64,000 nucleotides of DNA from Sabethes cyaneus (taxonomy: Eukaryota > Arthropoda > Insecta > Diptera > Culicidae): contig NC_071355.1 in the NCBI RefSeq assembly GCF_943734655.1, positions 239,268,027-239,332,026 of the forward strand, read 5' to 3'. Under the pieces are notes generated by a model. It had not been told where the DNA came from. It saw only the letters and a program-made list of their open reading frames with translations, and did no database searches. Positions 1 through 10,336 of the stretch are shown one piece after another (the stretch's first letter is position 1; each line of letters starts with the position of its first letter). The position numbers and the translations under genes are program-made.

Positions 1-459
1 AACTCGTGATTCAAGCGCGTTTGTCACAGTTTATTCGCCAGCTTACTGTCAAGAATTGACCGCAGTATCTTACACTCAAAGCCGTCAAGAGCTCGCCGGT
101 CTCTCTGTCCACGCTCTACGGTCATAGAATGTCACTGGGTCAATGGGAATCAGTCTCCATCACTCCATCACTCTTCGCTTTCAGTTTATAGTCCGTCAAA
201 TGGCTGTACCCAAGGGGCTAGTCACTCGGCACAGCCGTTTTTATGTTAGGCGACTTGAAACGAGCCGAACTGTGCCGATGTTGTACCGAAAGTGCCGAAC
301 TGCAAGATTTGTTAAATTCGTTATAATCTGATAGATCTGGCCATCGTGCGAGATGATTTTGACAACTGGCAGTGCTCCCGGGTTTCATATGTAAAATTGA
401 ATCGAAGCTGTGCCGCTTGATATCTCTGGAGTGCCGCGGCACAATGTGTGAGTGAGTCA
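1..459. other. No recognisable feature
   Basis: I see no gene, repeat arm or motif I can name here. Short open frames occur on both strands but show no family motif and no splice context. If the dachshund model downstream is right, this is intronic. Confidence 0.4.
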
Positions 460-600
460 GTTTGCCTACGAATGGCCGAAACTCAAATGGACGACAATAA
501 CAATAGGTTTAGTGGATCTAAGGGCCGAATTACAAATGTCCGAAAGATACATGACTAAATCACGAATGGCCGAATGTCATAGAAAATAATCGAGGCCGTT
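460..600. repeat. Degenerate GGCCGAA minisatellite
   Basis: The pattern 'aatGGCCGAA-nn-caaatg' recurs at irregular 15-20 base spacing. Related blocks occur at 5221-5280, 6520-6605 and, inverted, 6755-6905. Such blocks usually mark the ends of a dispersed element, but I could not define termini or target duplications. Confidence 0.55.
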
Positions 601-619
601 GGCCTGCTCAAAGATTAGG

Positions 620-929
620 TACACTCTTAAATGATTCTACCTGTAAATTGGTCGGATTTAGTTAAAGTTAGGTTGAAACTACTCAAAATGCCCTTAAAGT
701 GTACAAACTCAGATTTTGAGTAGTTTTTCAACCAAAAAATTGGTAGTAGGAACTTAAAATTGCGTTATTTGTCATAGAGAATAATTCAATTATCGGTAGC
801 AAGTAGCCAAAATTGGATGAAATTTTTACCCAAAGTTTGAGTTTGTACACTTTAAGGGCATTTTGAGTAGTTTCAACCTAACTTTAACTAAATCCGACCT
901 ATTTACAGGTAGAATCATTTAAGAGTGTA
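620..929. mobile_element. MITE, 310 bp, long terminal inverted repeats
   Basis: The arms 620-713 and 836-929 are reverse complements over about 93 bases with very few mismatches. The outer end reads TACACTCTTAAATGATTCTA. A spacer of about 120 bases separates the arms and there is no coding potential. This is a non-autonomous foldback DNA element. I did not find a convincing target-site duplication, so the superfamily is open. Confidence 0.8.
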
Positions 930-940
930 TATACTGTCCT

Positions 941-1470
941 CCCGAGCAGGAGCGAAGAGCAAAATAATATAAAAACAATATCAAATGTTATAATGGTATA
1001 TTTTGTTATTGAATTGATACGGAAGATACATTGATAACACATTTTGTTATTGAGTGGATATTCAAAACAGTGGTTATAAGATGAGTTTAATAACTGATTT
1101 TGTTATCATATCTTATTTTGGCCTTAACATGACATTCGACATATTTCATACAATTTTTTTTATTGATTAAAGATATTTCAGATTATAACTATTTTATAAA
1201 ATGATTTTGTAATATCTCATATACTACTGCATTTGCTATTCAATACCTAAATAATACTAAAATATGTTATTCTAAACTCTGAATGCAGTCATGTTATTGC
1301 TTTGTTATTCAAATAACACAAGTAGTTATTCTTTTAGCCTTAAAGGAGTAAAATTTTGATATTATTTTTTGTTGTGTAATGTCAGCCAAAACAAGGCCAA
1401 ATTTTGATATGAGTTATTCGATTTTCAATAACACATTTTGATGTTATTTTGCTCTTCGCTCCTGCTCGGG
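941..1470. mobile_element. MITE, 530 bp, 27-bp TIRs
   Basis: The ends 941-967 and 1444-1470 are perfect 27-base inverted repeats beginning CCCGAGCAGGAGCGAAGAGC. The interior is AT-rich, with many 'TGTTAT/TAACA' words and no ORF of note. It lies 11 bases beyond the preceding MITE. Its superfamily is unassigned because no clear target duplication is visible. Confidence 0.8.
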
Positions 1471-1487
1471 CTTACCCGCTGCCGCTC

Positions 1488-1600
1488 GTTTGGACTCGAC
1501 TAAGAGATAACCCCTGCTAGTCAGTAAAGCTAGGAAAATGCATGTTTCTAAATAGCGGTAATTTCTGTGGGTGGATCCTCTTAGATTTCGCTTTTCGCCT
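1488..1600. repeat. Dispersed repeat shared with 6608-6718 (inverted)
   Basis: The words 'GGACTCGACTAAGAGATAAC' and neighbouring bases reappear as a diverged reverse complement around 6608-6718. Each copy lies near GGCCGAA minisatellite sequence, so both are probably parts of one composite repeat family. No coding potential is seen. Confidence 0.5.
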
Positions 1601-1629
1601 AGCCTAGGTTACTTCCGCCGTCGCAAAAT

Positions 1630-2540
1630 TCCTTGCAATGATATCAAAGCCATCTAGTGTCAAACTACTTTTGATGAAAATCGTGCTTCTAGTGTTGATG
1701 ACCGCTCGTCGAATCACCACCTCAACAGCGATGTTGAACAGCAAGCAGGATAAGCTTGTCTCAACCATCACTGCGTTTCAAAGGGACTCGAGAGTGTCCC
1801 CGAGCATCCAACGAAACAAATCACTCGATCTAATTTAGCTCTGATCAGTCGCGTCATTTTGTCCGGAAAACCGTGTTCGTGCATTAACTGCCGTAACTAT
1901 CCTCGATCGACTGTGTCGTATGCTGCTTTGAAGTCAATAAAAATGTAAGGCCTGGGCACGTTGTACTGCCGATTTTTCTGCAAGATCTGTCGGATTGTTA
2001 AATTTAGTCTACAGTAGCACGACTCCCTATGAAGCCCTTATAATTCGCTACAAAACCATGTGCGAAGGATCTGTACCTTGTTATGCTGCGATAGTTGCAA
2101 CAGGCGAGCCGATTACTATCTTTCACGGGCGTTGCTAGATTAACTTTTGTTTCGCCTTCTTCTGCAACTTCGCCATTGAGGTGTTGATCGAAGAACTGCT
2201 TCCATCTGTCGACCATTTCACGCTCGTCCCTGCCCATGTCAGGTTCGCCTTCTCAACAAACATGTGCGTTCCATTAGCCCATAATAATTGTTGTAATTCT
2301 TCACGATCTCTGTCTTCCGTGTGGCGCTTTTTACTCCTCAGAATCGTGGTTAACTGGTTGCTTGCTCGTCGGTATTTGATCAAGTTCTCCCTAGTGGCAA
2401 AGCTCAGATCATTTTTTCAAGTCATTTCTTCCTCTCCACCGCTTGTGTGCATTCCCCAGCTAGCACCAACTCGTATATCAATGTACGAAAACTATCGTAA
2501 ATATCTTCTAACAAACTGGAAATCGTAACAAAAGCTGGAT
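1630..2540 (-). pseudogene. Non-LTR retrotransposon reverse transcriptase relic
   Basis: The minus strand encodes an RT palm segment (TIRQILQK...FIDFKAAYDTVDR) at about 1890-1985. Upstream of it on that strand (2004-2383) is the linker typical of these elements ('ERWKxxFDxHLNG'-like, read here as VDRWKQFFDQHLNG). Frameshifts and stops separate the pieces, and the catalytic YADD-type box and 3' end are not seen. The element is dead. The same RT family occurs on the + strand at 17055-18010, 19755-20990 and 29600-30235. Confidence 0.75.
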
Positions 2541-2771
2541 AAAGTGGGATCAGGTGGATTTTGTGTCGTTTATAATGATAATGACTGACATACATACGAT
2601 TTTCAGCACAAAATCGTAGAGTAGTACGGAGCGATTCGCGCTTAATCGGATATTATCGTATATAAATACTTATATAGTCGTAACGCTCAAAATTATTCGT
2701 AATCACGTATATCGCCTTCAAAATAGTACGGATATGCCAATTTTGCGCATGAAATTAAATTGATTTTATTA

Positions 2772-4614
2772 AATTGAATACAGTGGTGTGCACTTTCTAG
2801 TGAGCGACATGCTCTTTTAAGGAAGTGCTTAACTACTTAATATCTAGTTCGTGAGGTTATTGACTTCATTTTAATTACAATTTTATGCATACCACCGCAC
2901 TGTGAGTTGTTGTGATCGTGGAATATCGAAGCATTATATATGCTAAAGTCATTGCTATATCGTTGATAACTATCAATTCGCTGGAAAATACCATGTACAA
3001 ACCATGAAATTGGAGTGCGCCAAAAATTTCTGCTAACGGCTGATTTAGAACGAAAAGTAAATTGTGCTATCATTTGATCGATACTCTGCCATACTGCCTT
3101 TGTGAGGTGTACCAATTGTATCTATCTGCTATTGTATTGCCTTGTCGCTTAACCACACATTGGATGAACGGTAACAAAGCTTATACCCGTTCGAAAGCAG
3201 CAGAAATGGGCAAAAACAAAACTGCAATTTCGTTACCAGTTGGAGTGAGTAGAAATGATAGTAAAAAACGCTCAAGGGACGATCTGGATCAGACGGGAGA
3301 TCAGCCGGACACTTTTGAAGATCTATTGGCTAGTGTAAAGTTAATGATAGATGAAGGAAACGCCAGGATTGAAAACAAAATTGATTCCAGTAATAGCAAG
3401 CTAGTGAACGAAATAGCCACTCTTAGGAATGATGTTCAGCTATTGCGAGCTGATTGTGCGTCAGAAATCTGTAAACTGACGGAGTCGTTAAACAAATTGG
3501 ATTCAAATGTAAAACGTAACAAAGATAGCATCGGTATATTGGAAAATATAAACGATTTACTTCTTTCTGGAGTCCCGTTCTCTCCGAATGAAAACACCTG
3601 TGATATCTTTCGAAAAGTTGCATTGTCTCTTGGATACTGTGATTCGGATGTTCCACTCGTTTACACCAAGCGTTTGGCCCGGATACCTATTGCAACTGGA
3701 GCAACCCCACCGATTCTGTTTCAATTCGTTTTCAAGGCTGCACGAGATGAGTTTTTTCGCCGCTATTTGTCACAGAAGAACCTCAACCTTCAACATATCG
3801 AAATTAATTTGACCAAACGTATCTACATCAACGAAAGTCTTACTGAATCTGCGCGCCGTATCCAAGGAAGTGCAGTTAAGTTAAAAAAGAGTGGTCAAAT
3901 CCATAGTGTCTTCGCCAGGAATGGAGTCGTTTATATCAAACCGAATGCCGATGTTGCCGCACAAGCCATCTATAGCATCGATCAGCTGGAAATATTTGCT
4001 ACCAAATCAAATACCCTCTCCTAGAAAAATCATTCTCCTTTCTTGTAATCCTGTGATTCCTCTCCTTATTATTATCCCATGATTATTCCCCTCCTAAAAG
4101 TTAAAACACATCAAACCTTTCCGCTGAGCTCTTCTACAGTTCCTTCCTCATTCCTGTGCTACCTCTCCTTTCGCTTTCCGTCCGCAACCTTCCGTCCTGA
4201 AAGTCGTTCAACGATGGATCATCGTGTGTTACTGCTGTTGCCGCTGCTGCTGTTGGGTGCTGCGTACTGTTACTGCATTATTCTCTGCTGGACGATTACG
4301 GACGATCGCTTTGATAACCACTGGATAACAATCACAATATAATTGGAACAAAATATTCAAATGAACGACATTTATATTAACCGCCGCCGCCCATCGGCAT
4401 CTACTGCCACCACCCACCACCCACCACCTACCAAACCACCATCTGCTACCCGTAAATAGTTTAGAAGATCATTGGTAAATTCAAACAAAAATTGTAATTA
4501 AAATGAAGTCAATAACCTCACGAACTAGATATTAAGTAGTTAAGCACTTCCTTAAAAGAGCATGTCGCTCACTGGAAAGTGCACACCACTGTATTCAATT
4601 AAAAAAAAAAAAAA
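2772..4614 (+). mobile_element. ORF1-only retroelement ('half-LINE') bounded by 113-bp inverted repeats
   Basis: The sequence 2772-2884 is the reverse complement of 4488-4600 over 113 bases with about one mismatch. A run of A (4601-4614) follows the right arm, as at the 3' end of a target-primed retroelement. ATGAAAT occurs on both sides (2749-2755 and 4615-4621), a possible target duplication, though 16 bases separate the left copy from the arm. Between the arms lies one intact ORF1-like reading frame and a 460-base 3' untranslated segment, with no reverse transcriptase. This resembles ORF1-only LINE derivatives (the HAL1 type of mammals), and the inverted 5' copy of the 3' end suggests twin priming or a foldback. 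The near-identity of the arms implies recent formation. Confidence 0.7.
3206..4024 (+). CDS. LINE ORF1-like protein (coiled coil plus RNA-binding-like C-terminal domain)
   Basis: This is an uninterrupted frame of about 272 aa from the ATG at 3206. The frame is open from 3062, with other ATGs at 3062 and 3164. I chose 3206 because a charged, lysine-rich start typical of ORF1 proteins follows; this is not certain. The first third is basic and polar. A heptad-rich coiled coil follows (KLVNEIATLRNDVQLLRAD and on). The C-terminal half has an RRM-like pattern, then 'RIYINESLTESARRIQ' and 'IHSVFARNGVVYIKPN', features shared by L1-type ORF1p and Baculo_FP-family domains found in insect retroelements. 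The likely role is nucleic-acid binding and chaperoning in an RNP, with RT supplied in trans (inference). An intact frame in otherwise decayed DNA points to a young insertion. Confidence 0.7.
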   Translation: MGKNKTAISLPVGVSRNDSKKRSRDDLDQTGDQPDTFEDLLASVKLMIDEGNARIENKIDSSNSKLVNEIATLRNDVQLLRADCASEICKLTESLNKLDSNVKRNKDSIGILENINDLLLSGVPFSPNENTCDIFRKVALSLGYCDSDVPLVYTKRLARIPIATGATPPILFQFVFKAARDEFFRRYLSQKNLNLQHIEINLTKRIYINESLTESARRIQGSAVKLKKSGQIHSVFARNGVVYIKPNADVAAQAIYSIDQLEIFATKSNTLS

Positions 4615-4639
4615 ATGAAATACGATTTGTTTAGCATGT

Positions 4640-5220
4640 ATATCTGTACGTAATGCTGATTTTTACTTTTTTTATACATATGAACATGCTAGCTGGGTCC
4701 TCATCAAACCAATCATTTCGTATTCTCCGAGGTAGTTCAGCTAGGCCGAGCGTATTCTACCCCAATCGTTCTCGAGAGTTTAAGCACCTAACTCTTCGAA
4801 AGAAGGCAGTGCCTCATCCAATATTCACGCATAGTTTACGGCTGATTGGGGGTTGTCTAGCAGCATAACTACGCGGTGGTCAGAGTTATTATCCACACCC
4901 TGATAGTAAACGTATGTTCGTTATGTTAGAGTCAATCTGGAGCTTCAGATCACTAAGCCACTGAAAGCTGCGAAGTTCATACATCGTTTACCGCTATCAG
5001 TCGTGTCGGTGTACAGGTTGTCGGACCCGATTTCCAGTTTAAGCAGCGCTTCCGAATTGTTAGCAGTTGTGATCGCACCCTAACATTGAATAAGGACCAG
5101 TGCTTGTTAAGGAAACGGTACCCAACGAAATTTCCAGTACTCCAGATCATTTCGCGTAACTTGCCAATGGACTGTGAATCCGTCGGTGCTTTCTAAATTG
5201 TACTGTTTATCATTAGAAAA
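4640..5220 (-). pseudogene. Possible 5' fragment of a non-LTR element
   Basis: The stretch near 4695-4735 ('catcaaaccaatcatttcg' region) resembles the sequence at 14368-14395 inside a minus-strand non-LTR relic, where it would encode a 'WFDEEC'-like linker between endonuclease and RT. The reading frames here are broken and no catalytic motif is legible. The assignment rests on that one similarity. Confidence 0.35.
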
Positions 5221-5280
5221 ACCGAATGGCCGAAACTCAAATGGCCGAATAGCAAATAGCCGAAATACTAATGGGCGATT
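5221..5280. repeat. GGCCGAA minisatellite block
   Basis: Four near-copies of 'ATGGCCGAAACTCAA' type units occur in 60 bases, related to 460-600. They sit between unannotated stretches, and no element boundary could be fixed. Confidence 0.5.
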
Positions 5281-5798
5281 TTCAACAATTGTTACTGAAG
5301 ATGTAGGTAAAGGTTAACTTACGGTTCGGAGCATATGGACGCTCTTGGGCTCCATTGGCTGCTACTGAATCGACGCTTGACTGTAGAGTGATGCGCGGTG
5401 ACAATTTTTTGGTATAGATCACACTGTTCCGGACTCACGCACGGAAATGCTATCAGACTAGATATTTACGGGGCGGGATTTCACCGATCAATCCGGTTTT
5501 GACCGGAAATTCACTTTAAGACCTCCTCGATTACGAGGACTCGGGCAACCGGACGTGCCCCCGGACACGTGCACAATTGCTTAGCTAGCACACTGGTTTG
5601 GGCGGAGTTTTACAGTCGCGCACTCGTTTCACGGCGTTTCGGTTACTTCACAACAGTCGATGGCCACGCGGATTACCCACAAAATGGTGGATCGATGTTT
5701 AATTTTGTTCGCACTTCTAATCAGATGACCACCTGGTATAGTAACCCGGAATAGCACCGGACAGTGGAGAGACATCCGATCGCTTCGACTTTCACTTC
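5281..5798. other. No recognisable gene
   Basis: Short open frames are present on both strands but have no recognisable domain. The stretch immediately precedes the SINE target site. I see nothing I can name. Confidence 0.4.
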
Positions 5799-5811
5799 AA
5801 CAAGCCCCGAC

Positions 5812-6295
5812 GAGGGGCTCTGTAGCCGCAAGGTTACCGAGTCTGCTTTGGCAAGCGAATGGTCGTGGGTTCGAATCTTAGTAGAATCAAGCCATTCGAT
5901 GTTCAAAGTGACTTTTAGCATGGGTTTATTCTCAGGCCCCTCATTTACCCTTCCTTAATGCTGCATTCTATGTTATCCCGATAAGGCCTATTGACAGTGC
6001 AAAATGAGACCCTTATAGTTAAATGCAGTGGTGTGCAGTGCCAGGGATGGCTATAATTGGGGACAGCGCTATCATGTGGAACAAGGTGGGTAAAGTAGAG
6101 AAAGCATTGAAAGAAGGGTAAAACCCAATTACACACAAGCACGCATGAAATTCAATAAGCATATCGCTCACTCAATAGCGATTATAGCAAATAAATGCAG
6201 TGCAGGTCATACAGCAAACACCCGGGCGATATCACAATAGATCTAACTATACTGGTCGCAGTGATGAGTCCATACAAAAAAAAAAAAAAAAAAAA
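5812..6295 (+). mobile_element. tRNA-derived SINE (Feilai-like), 13-bp target duplications
   Basis: AACAAGCCCCGAC flanks the insertion at 5799-5811 and 6296-6308. The 5' head carries RNA polymerase III promoter elements: an A-box-like 'TGTAGCCGCAAGG' and a B-box 'GGTTCGAATC' at about 5869-5878, so it is tRNA-related. The body is about 390 bases of unrelated sequence, ending in a tail of about 22 A. Length and layout fit the Feilai type of mosquito SINE. The intact duplications and long A tail suggest a fairly recent insertion. It has no coding capacity and would move with LINE-encoded enzymes. Confidence 0.8.
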
Positions 6296-6519
6296 AACAA
6301 GCCCCGACTCCTTTTCGATTGGCTAGCAACGCCCTCTAGCAGGCTTAGGCAGAACTTCTAAGCGTTACAAGCGATCCATGCGTTGGAGCCATTGGTAACC
6401 GCGGCATCTCGATGGGGAAATTTAATTACAATTTTAATAATATTTCCTGCCTAACTGCTAATATGCAAACAAAAATACAATAATTTTTATTACGACTTAA
6501 GTACGACTTAATATGGGAC

Positions 6520-6905
6520 ATGGTCACATGTTCAAAGGCCGAAATTATATTCGACCGAATCACGAAAGGCCGAACCTCAATTTGACCGAATCACGAAAAA
6601 TCGAACCCTCAACCTCCCCGAAGCGCCGGCCCCGCAGAAACCATTTCTATTTAGGTGCCTTCATTTTCCTAGGTTTACCGGCTAGTAGGGATTATCTCTT
6701 AGTTGAGTCCGCACGATAGCACATACCCAACAGTTGTGTAGGTTGAAGACCGTGACATTCGGCCATCTGCGTTTCGGCAATTTGTAATTCGGTTATTTAA
6801 GATTTGGTCATTTGTAATGCGACTATTAAATCTATTAAGCCATTTGCTATTTCGACTATTTGTATTTCGGCCCTTCGTGATTCGGCCATTTGTGTTTCGG
6901 TCATT
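6520..6905. repeat. Inverted pair of CCGAA minisatellites around a shared core
   Basis: At 6535-6605 the unit is 'GGCCGAAtyacgaaa'. At 6755-6905 the same unit runs in the opposite orientation ('TTCGGCCATTTGTGATTCGG'). The core 6608-6718 is the inverted relative of 1488-1600. Together this looks like one composite element whose ends are minisatellites in inverted orientation. No target duplication is visible. Confidence 0.55.
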
Positions 6906-7466
6906 CGCAGGTAATCCAGAAGAACAAGCCCCAAAATGCTTCAAAAGTAAATAGTAATATTTTATGCTGTAACTTGTGGAAAAAAACCTTAAAGGCCAGG
7001 CCGTATTTTACTGAGACTAGCTCACTAGCGTGCCATGTTGAGCATCGTCAACCAAGCGTTTTTATTTGTGCACAACTTTTTTCTTATAGGTTTCAATCAT
7101 ATCACTTTGCTTTTTCACTTAAAACACTTCATTTTGGCATTTTTAATCTGTTTGATAGAGTAGATTTGCAAAGTTCAACTTAACCAATGCAAAACGTGGC
7201 AAAACGCTGTTCAGCGGCTATAGTAAATGAACACCTGATTTACTGAAAACACGCATTTTTCACAGATGCAACGAACACACAATCACAGTAAGGTTTGAAA
7301 AGTGTATCTTGCACTAATACAATAAGTAACAAAACGTTCGAATAGAAACCACCTGTTACTTTTGGTCCTTGTCCAAAATAATATGAGTCTGCTTCATTAG
7401 ATACAATGCATTTACATTTACATTTACATTAACTGATGATACCATTAATCGGGAGCCTAGTTCTAA
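6906..7466. other. No recognisable gene
   Basis: This is AT-rich sequence with no domain, splice context or repeat arm that I can name. It contains a short 'catttacatttacattta' microsatellite-like stretch near 7410. Confidence 0.4.
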
Positions 7467-7638
7467 TCTACAATTTTTCTGAACTAAGTTTTGCTGTATA
7501 TTTTGTAGTTACGGTGCTACAACGCTAGTAACTCATCAGTGACTAAATGAGCGTTCATTTAGTCACTAATAAGATACTAGCATTGTAGCGCCGTAACTAC
7601 AGAAGATACAGTAAAACTTTATTCAGAAAAATTATAGA
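7467..7638. mobile_element. Short foldback MITE, 172 bp
   Basis: The arms 7467-7549 and 7557-7638 are diverged reverse complements (roughly 85 % by eye). The centre reads TGACTAAATGAGCGTTCATT, so the loop is only a few bases. No ORF or clear target duplication is present. The transcript would form a long hairpin. Confidence 0.75.
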
Positions 7639-7735
7639 CAATAACCTATTCTACAAATGTCTCATATATAACCTTGTCATATTTGGCCCCGTTAAGACGG
7701 TACTATCAAATGAATCAAAGTGTTCGCTCACATTC

Positions 7736-9629
7736 CACAGTGGTCCAAAAGGTCGAAAAGTGGAACTTTTTTCCTAGCGTCTTTTGCTTTCATTTTATCA
7801 TTTACGGTCTTCAACACTTTTGTTCGTATATCCCTCTTAATGTAAAACTATCAAAAGTAAGTTATTGCTTACTATTATGAAAATAAAAAAATAACTTTTT
7901 TGTGTTACGAAATATAGACATAGCTTCTTCATCAAAGTTGTACACAATGTAAAAACAAGCAACTTTGCTGAAGAAATAAAATTTCTATCTTTATCGAGTG
8001 CTAAACTATAGGGTATATTCTTAGAAATTTCTTTAAAAATTAGTTTTTCATTCTTGGTTTTTGTTAGTTGCATTTTACACGAACACATTGTTCTAGTAAA
8101 TTACCAAAGCACTCAAAATACACATTTTTGTAGAAGACCACAAATCTCTTGGACTTTTACTTTCTAAGTTATCATATATTCAAGCTTTGAATTTCCATAG
8201 CATCACGAGCCCATGGGGTAAAATGGGGCTGTGGTTTTATCAAATCAGCGCTTCATCTTTAAGCTTAAGTCATGTACTATAAACTTGTATGGGTTTCGCT
8301 TGTCCCCAACCACCCAATTGAGAGTACGGCAAGCATCCGTTTTATGTGTTTCGCATTCGCTATAGGCTCGATACACCTCCATTCTTTTGTGTTAGTAGAT
8401 AGACACATGGTTTCTTCGGCAAAGCTATAGAAAATATAAAGGCAAACAATTTTGCTCAAGAAAACTAAAAGTCTATCTCTATCGCGTGCAGGGCTATAGA
8501 GCATTTACCTTGGAAGTTCTTTAAAAATTAGTTTTTCATACTTAGCTCATGTTGGTTGCATTTTACAAGAATACATGGTTGTAGGCGATTATTGAAAGAC
8601 TCAAAATACACCTTTTTGCAGAAAATTGCAAATCTCTAGGACCTTTCTTAACAAAGTTATTGCTTTTGGCTCGTGACGTTAAGGAAAAATAAAGCTTAAA
8701 TAAGCGATAACTTTTTAAGGAAAGGTCCTAGAGATTTGAAACCATCTGCAAAAACATGTGTTTTGGGTCCTTCAATAATCGCCTAGAGCCATATATTCTT
8801 GTAAAATGCAACCAACATACGCTGAGTATGAAAAACTTATTTTTAAAAAGCTTCCAAAGAAAATGCTCTATAGCTCTGCACTCGGTAGAGATAGAAATGC
8901 TATTTCTTTAGCAAAGTTGTTTGCCTTTGTATTTTCTATAGCTTTGCCGAAGAAGCCATGTGTCTATCTACTAACACAAAAAATAGACGTGTATCGAGCC
9001 TATAGCGAACGCAAAACACATAAAACGTATGCTTGCCGTACTCTCATTTGGGTGATTGGGGACAAGCGAAACCCATACAAGTTTATATTACTTGACTTAA
9101 GCTTTCAGATGAAGCACTGATTTGATAAATCCGCTTGCCCCATTTTACCCCAAGGCCCGGGCTATGGAAACTTAACGCTTGAATATGCAATAACTTAGCA
9201 AGTAAAAGTCCAACAGATATGCGGTCTTTTGTAAAAACGTGTATTTTGAGTGTCTCGATAATTGCCTAGAACATTGCATTCTTGTAAAATGCAACTAAGA
9301 AAAACTAAGTATGAAAAACCAATTTTTACAGAAGTTTTAAAGAATATACCCTATAGTTCAGCACTCGATAAAGATAGAAATTTTATTTCTTCAGCAAAGT
9401 TGCTTGTTTTTATATTGCTTACAGCTTTGCCAAAGAAGCTATGTCTTTATTTCTTAACACAAAAAAGTTATTTTTTTATTTTCATTGTAGTAAGCGATGA
9501 CAAACTTTCGACACTTTTAGATTAAGGGGGATATTCATACGAACAAAAGTGCTGAAAACCATAAACGTTAAAATGAAAACAAAACACACTAGGAAAAAAG
9601 TTCCACTTTTCGCCCTTTGGACTACTGTG
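7736..9629. mobile_element. 1.9 kb foldback element with internally duplicated arms
   Basis: The ends are CACAGTGGTCCAAAAGG (7736-7752) and its near reverse complement finishing at 9629. Reverse-complement similarity continues along the whole of both arms to a centre near 8683. Each arm also contains a direct duplication of one module: the block at about 8035-8155 recurs at about 8525-8640, and the same happens on the right arm. Four related modules therefore run out, out, in, in. Similar-looking peptides from several frames (for example LFxSALDKDRNFISSAKL) are a by-product of the repeated modules. The flanks CATTC and CATCC are not a clean duplication, so the superfamily is open. Confidence 0.8.
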
Positions 9630-10252
9630 CATCCCTGCATACAAGCATAGTTTCCCAAGCAGCATACTTTGCGCACTTCTGGCTGCAACAAATTATTTAC
9701 GACTGAAATCAGTCATATATCGGTTGCAGCAACTGGTTTGTAACAACTGTGTTAACAGGATCTGTTGTGCGTTAAGTTTTCCCAACGATTTTAATAAATA
9801 TTCGATTGGAGAACGAGCAAAGGTGGACAAAGAGCAACGTGGACAATTCATACATTTTTCAGCATATTTATGGTTACCAGTTGTTCAAATAAAAGCTAAT
9901 CCTGTTAATTTGCATGAGGAATCGTTCCGGAGTCGGAGTCCATGATAGGAATTAAATTTAATTTTCAAATCGCAAGTGGTTTCTTCGTAATCAGTTCAGG
10001 AAAACAATTTGCGTCTCAATTAAATATTGTCCTGATGAATAGTTTGCAAAATATACCGTAGCTATAGGTTATTGTGACAAGCATTCGGAAACTATTACAA
10101 TTAGAAAGCTTCAAAAAATCGCAGATCGTCTTACATTAAATAATAACTTCAATGCTTAGGGACAATCATCAATTTTGAATCAATTTCCAACGAGTTTCAA
10201 ACATTTAATCAATTCATTTCCCCTTTCCCTGTCTTTTCCTTCAATTGCACAG
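9630..10252 (+). other. Probable dachshund intron, 3' part
   Basis: I see no gene motif here. A pyrimidine-rich tract (10216-10244) and AG at 10251-10252 form a good splice acceptor for the exon that follows. Confidence 0.6.
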
Positions 10253-10336
10253 CCGAACTGAAGATGGACGTAATCCGAGAGCGCGAAGTCAAGGATTCAC
10301 TGGAACGTCAGTTGGCCGACGAAAAGCGACTTCGAG
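10253..10336 (+). CDS. dac: Dachshund, coding exon (start of C-terminal DachBox-C)
   Basis: This 84-nt internal exon lies between acceptor tgcacag and donor gtaagc. It reads (x)ELKMDVIREREVKDSLER..LADEKRLR, with one base supplied by an upstream exon outside the window. ELKMD-LRERE-R--LE-QLA is the hallmark start of the DachBox-C/DD2 coiled coil of Dachshund/DACH proteins, which belong to the Ski/Sno/Dac family of nuclear transcription cofactors. DachBox-C mediates binding to Eyes-absent-type partners in the retinal determination network. The DachBox-N exons must lie upstream of this window. The splice phase matches the next exon (G|GA). Confidence 0.85.

Noticed and set aside
3206..4024. Integrated viral (baculovirus FP-like) gene
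   Set aside because: The domain type is also common in insect retroelement ORF1 proteins; the A tail and repeat arms show a retroelement, not a viral insertion.
5812..5890. A tRNA gene
   Set aside because: A- and B-box words are present but no complete cloverleaf could be drawn, and the sequence continues into a SINE body with A tail and target duplications.
7837..9525. Four similar peptides (ALDKDRN-ISSAKLL type) suggesting a gene family
   Set aside because: They lie in the repeated modules of a palindromic element, on both strands and in different phases, each cut by stops; the similarity is that of the DNA repeat.
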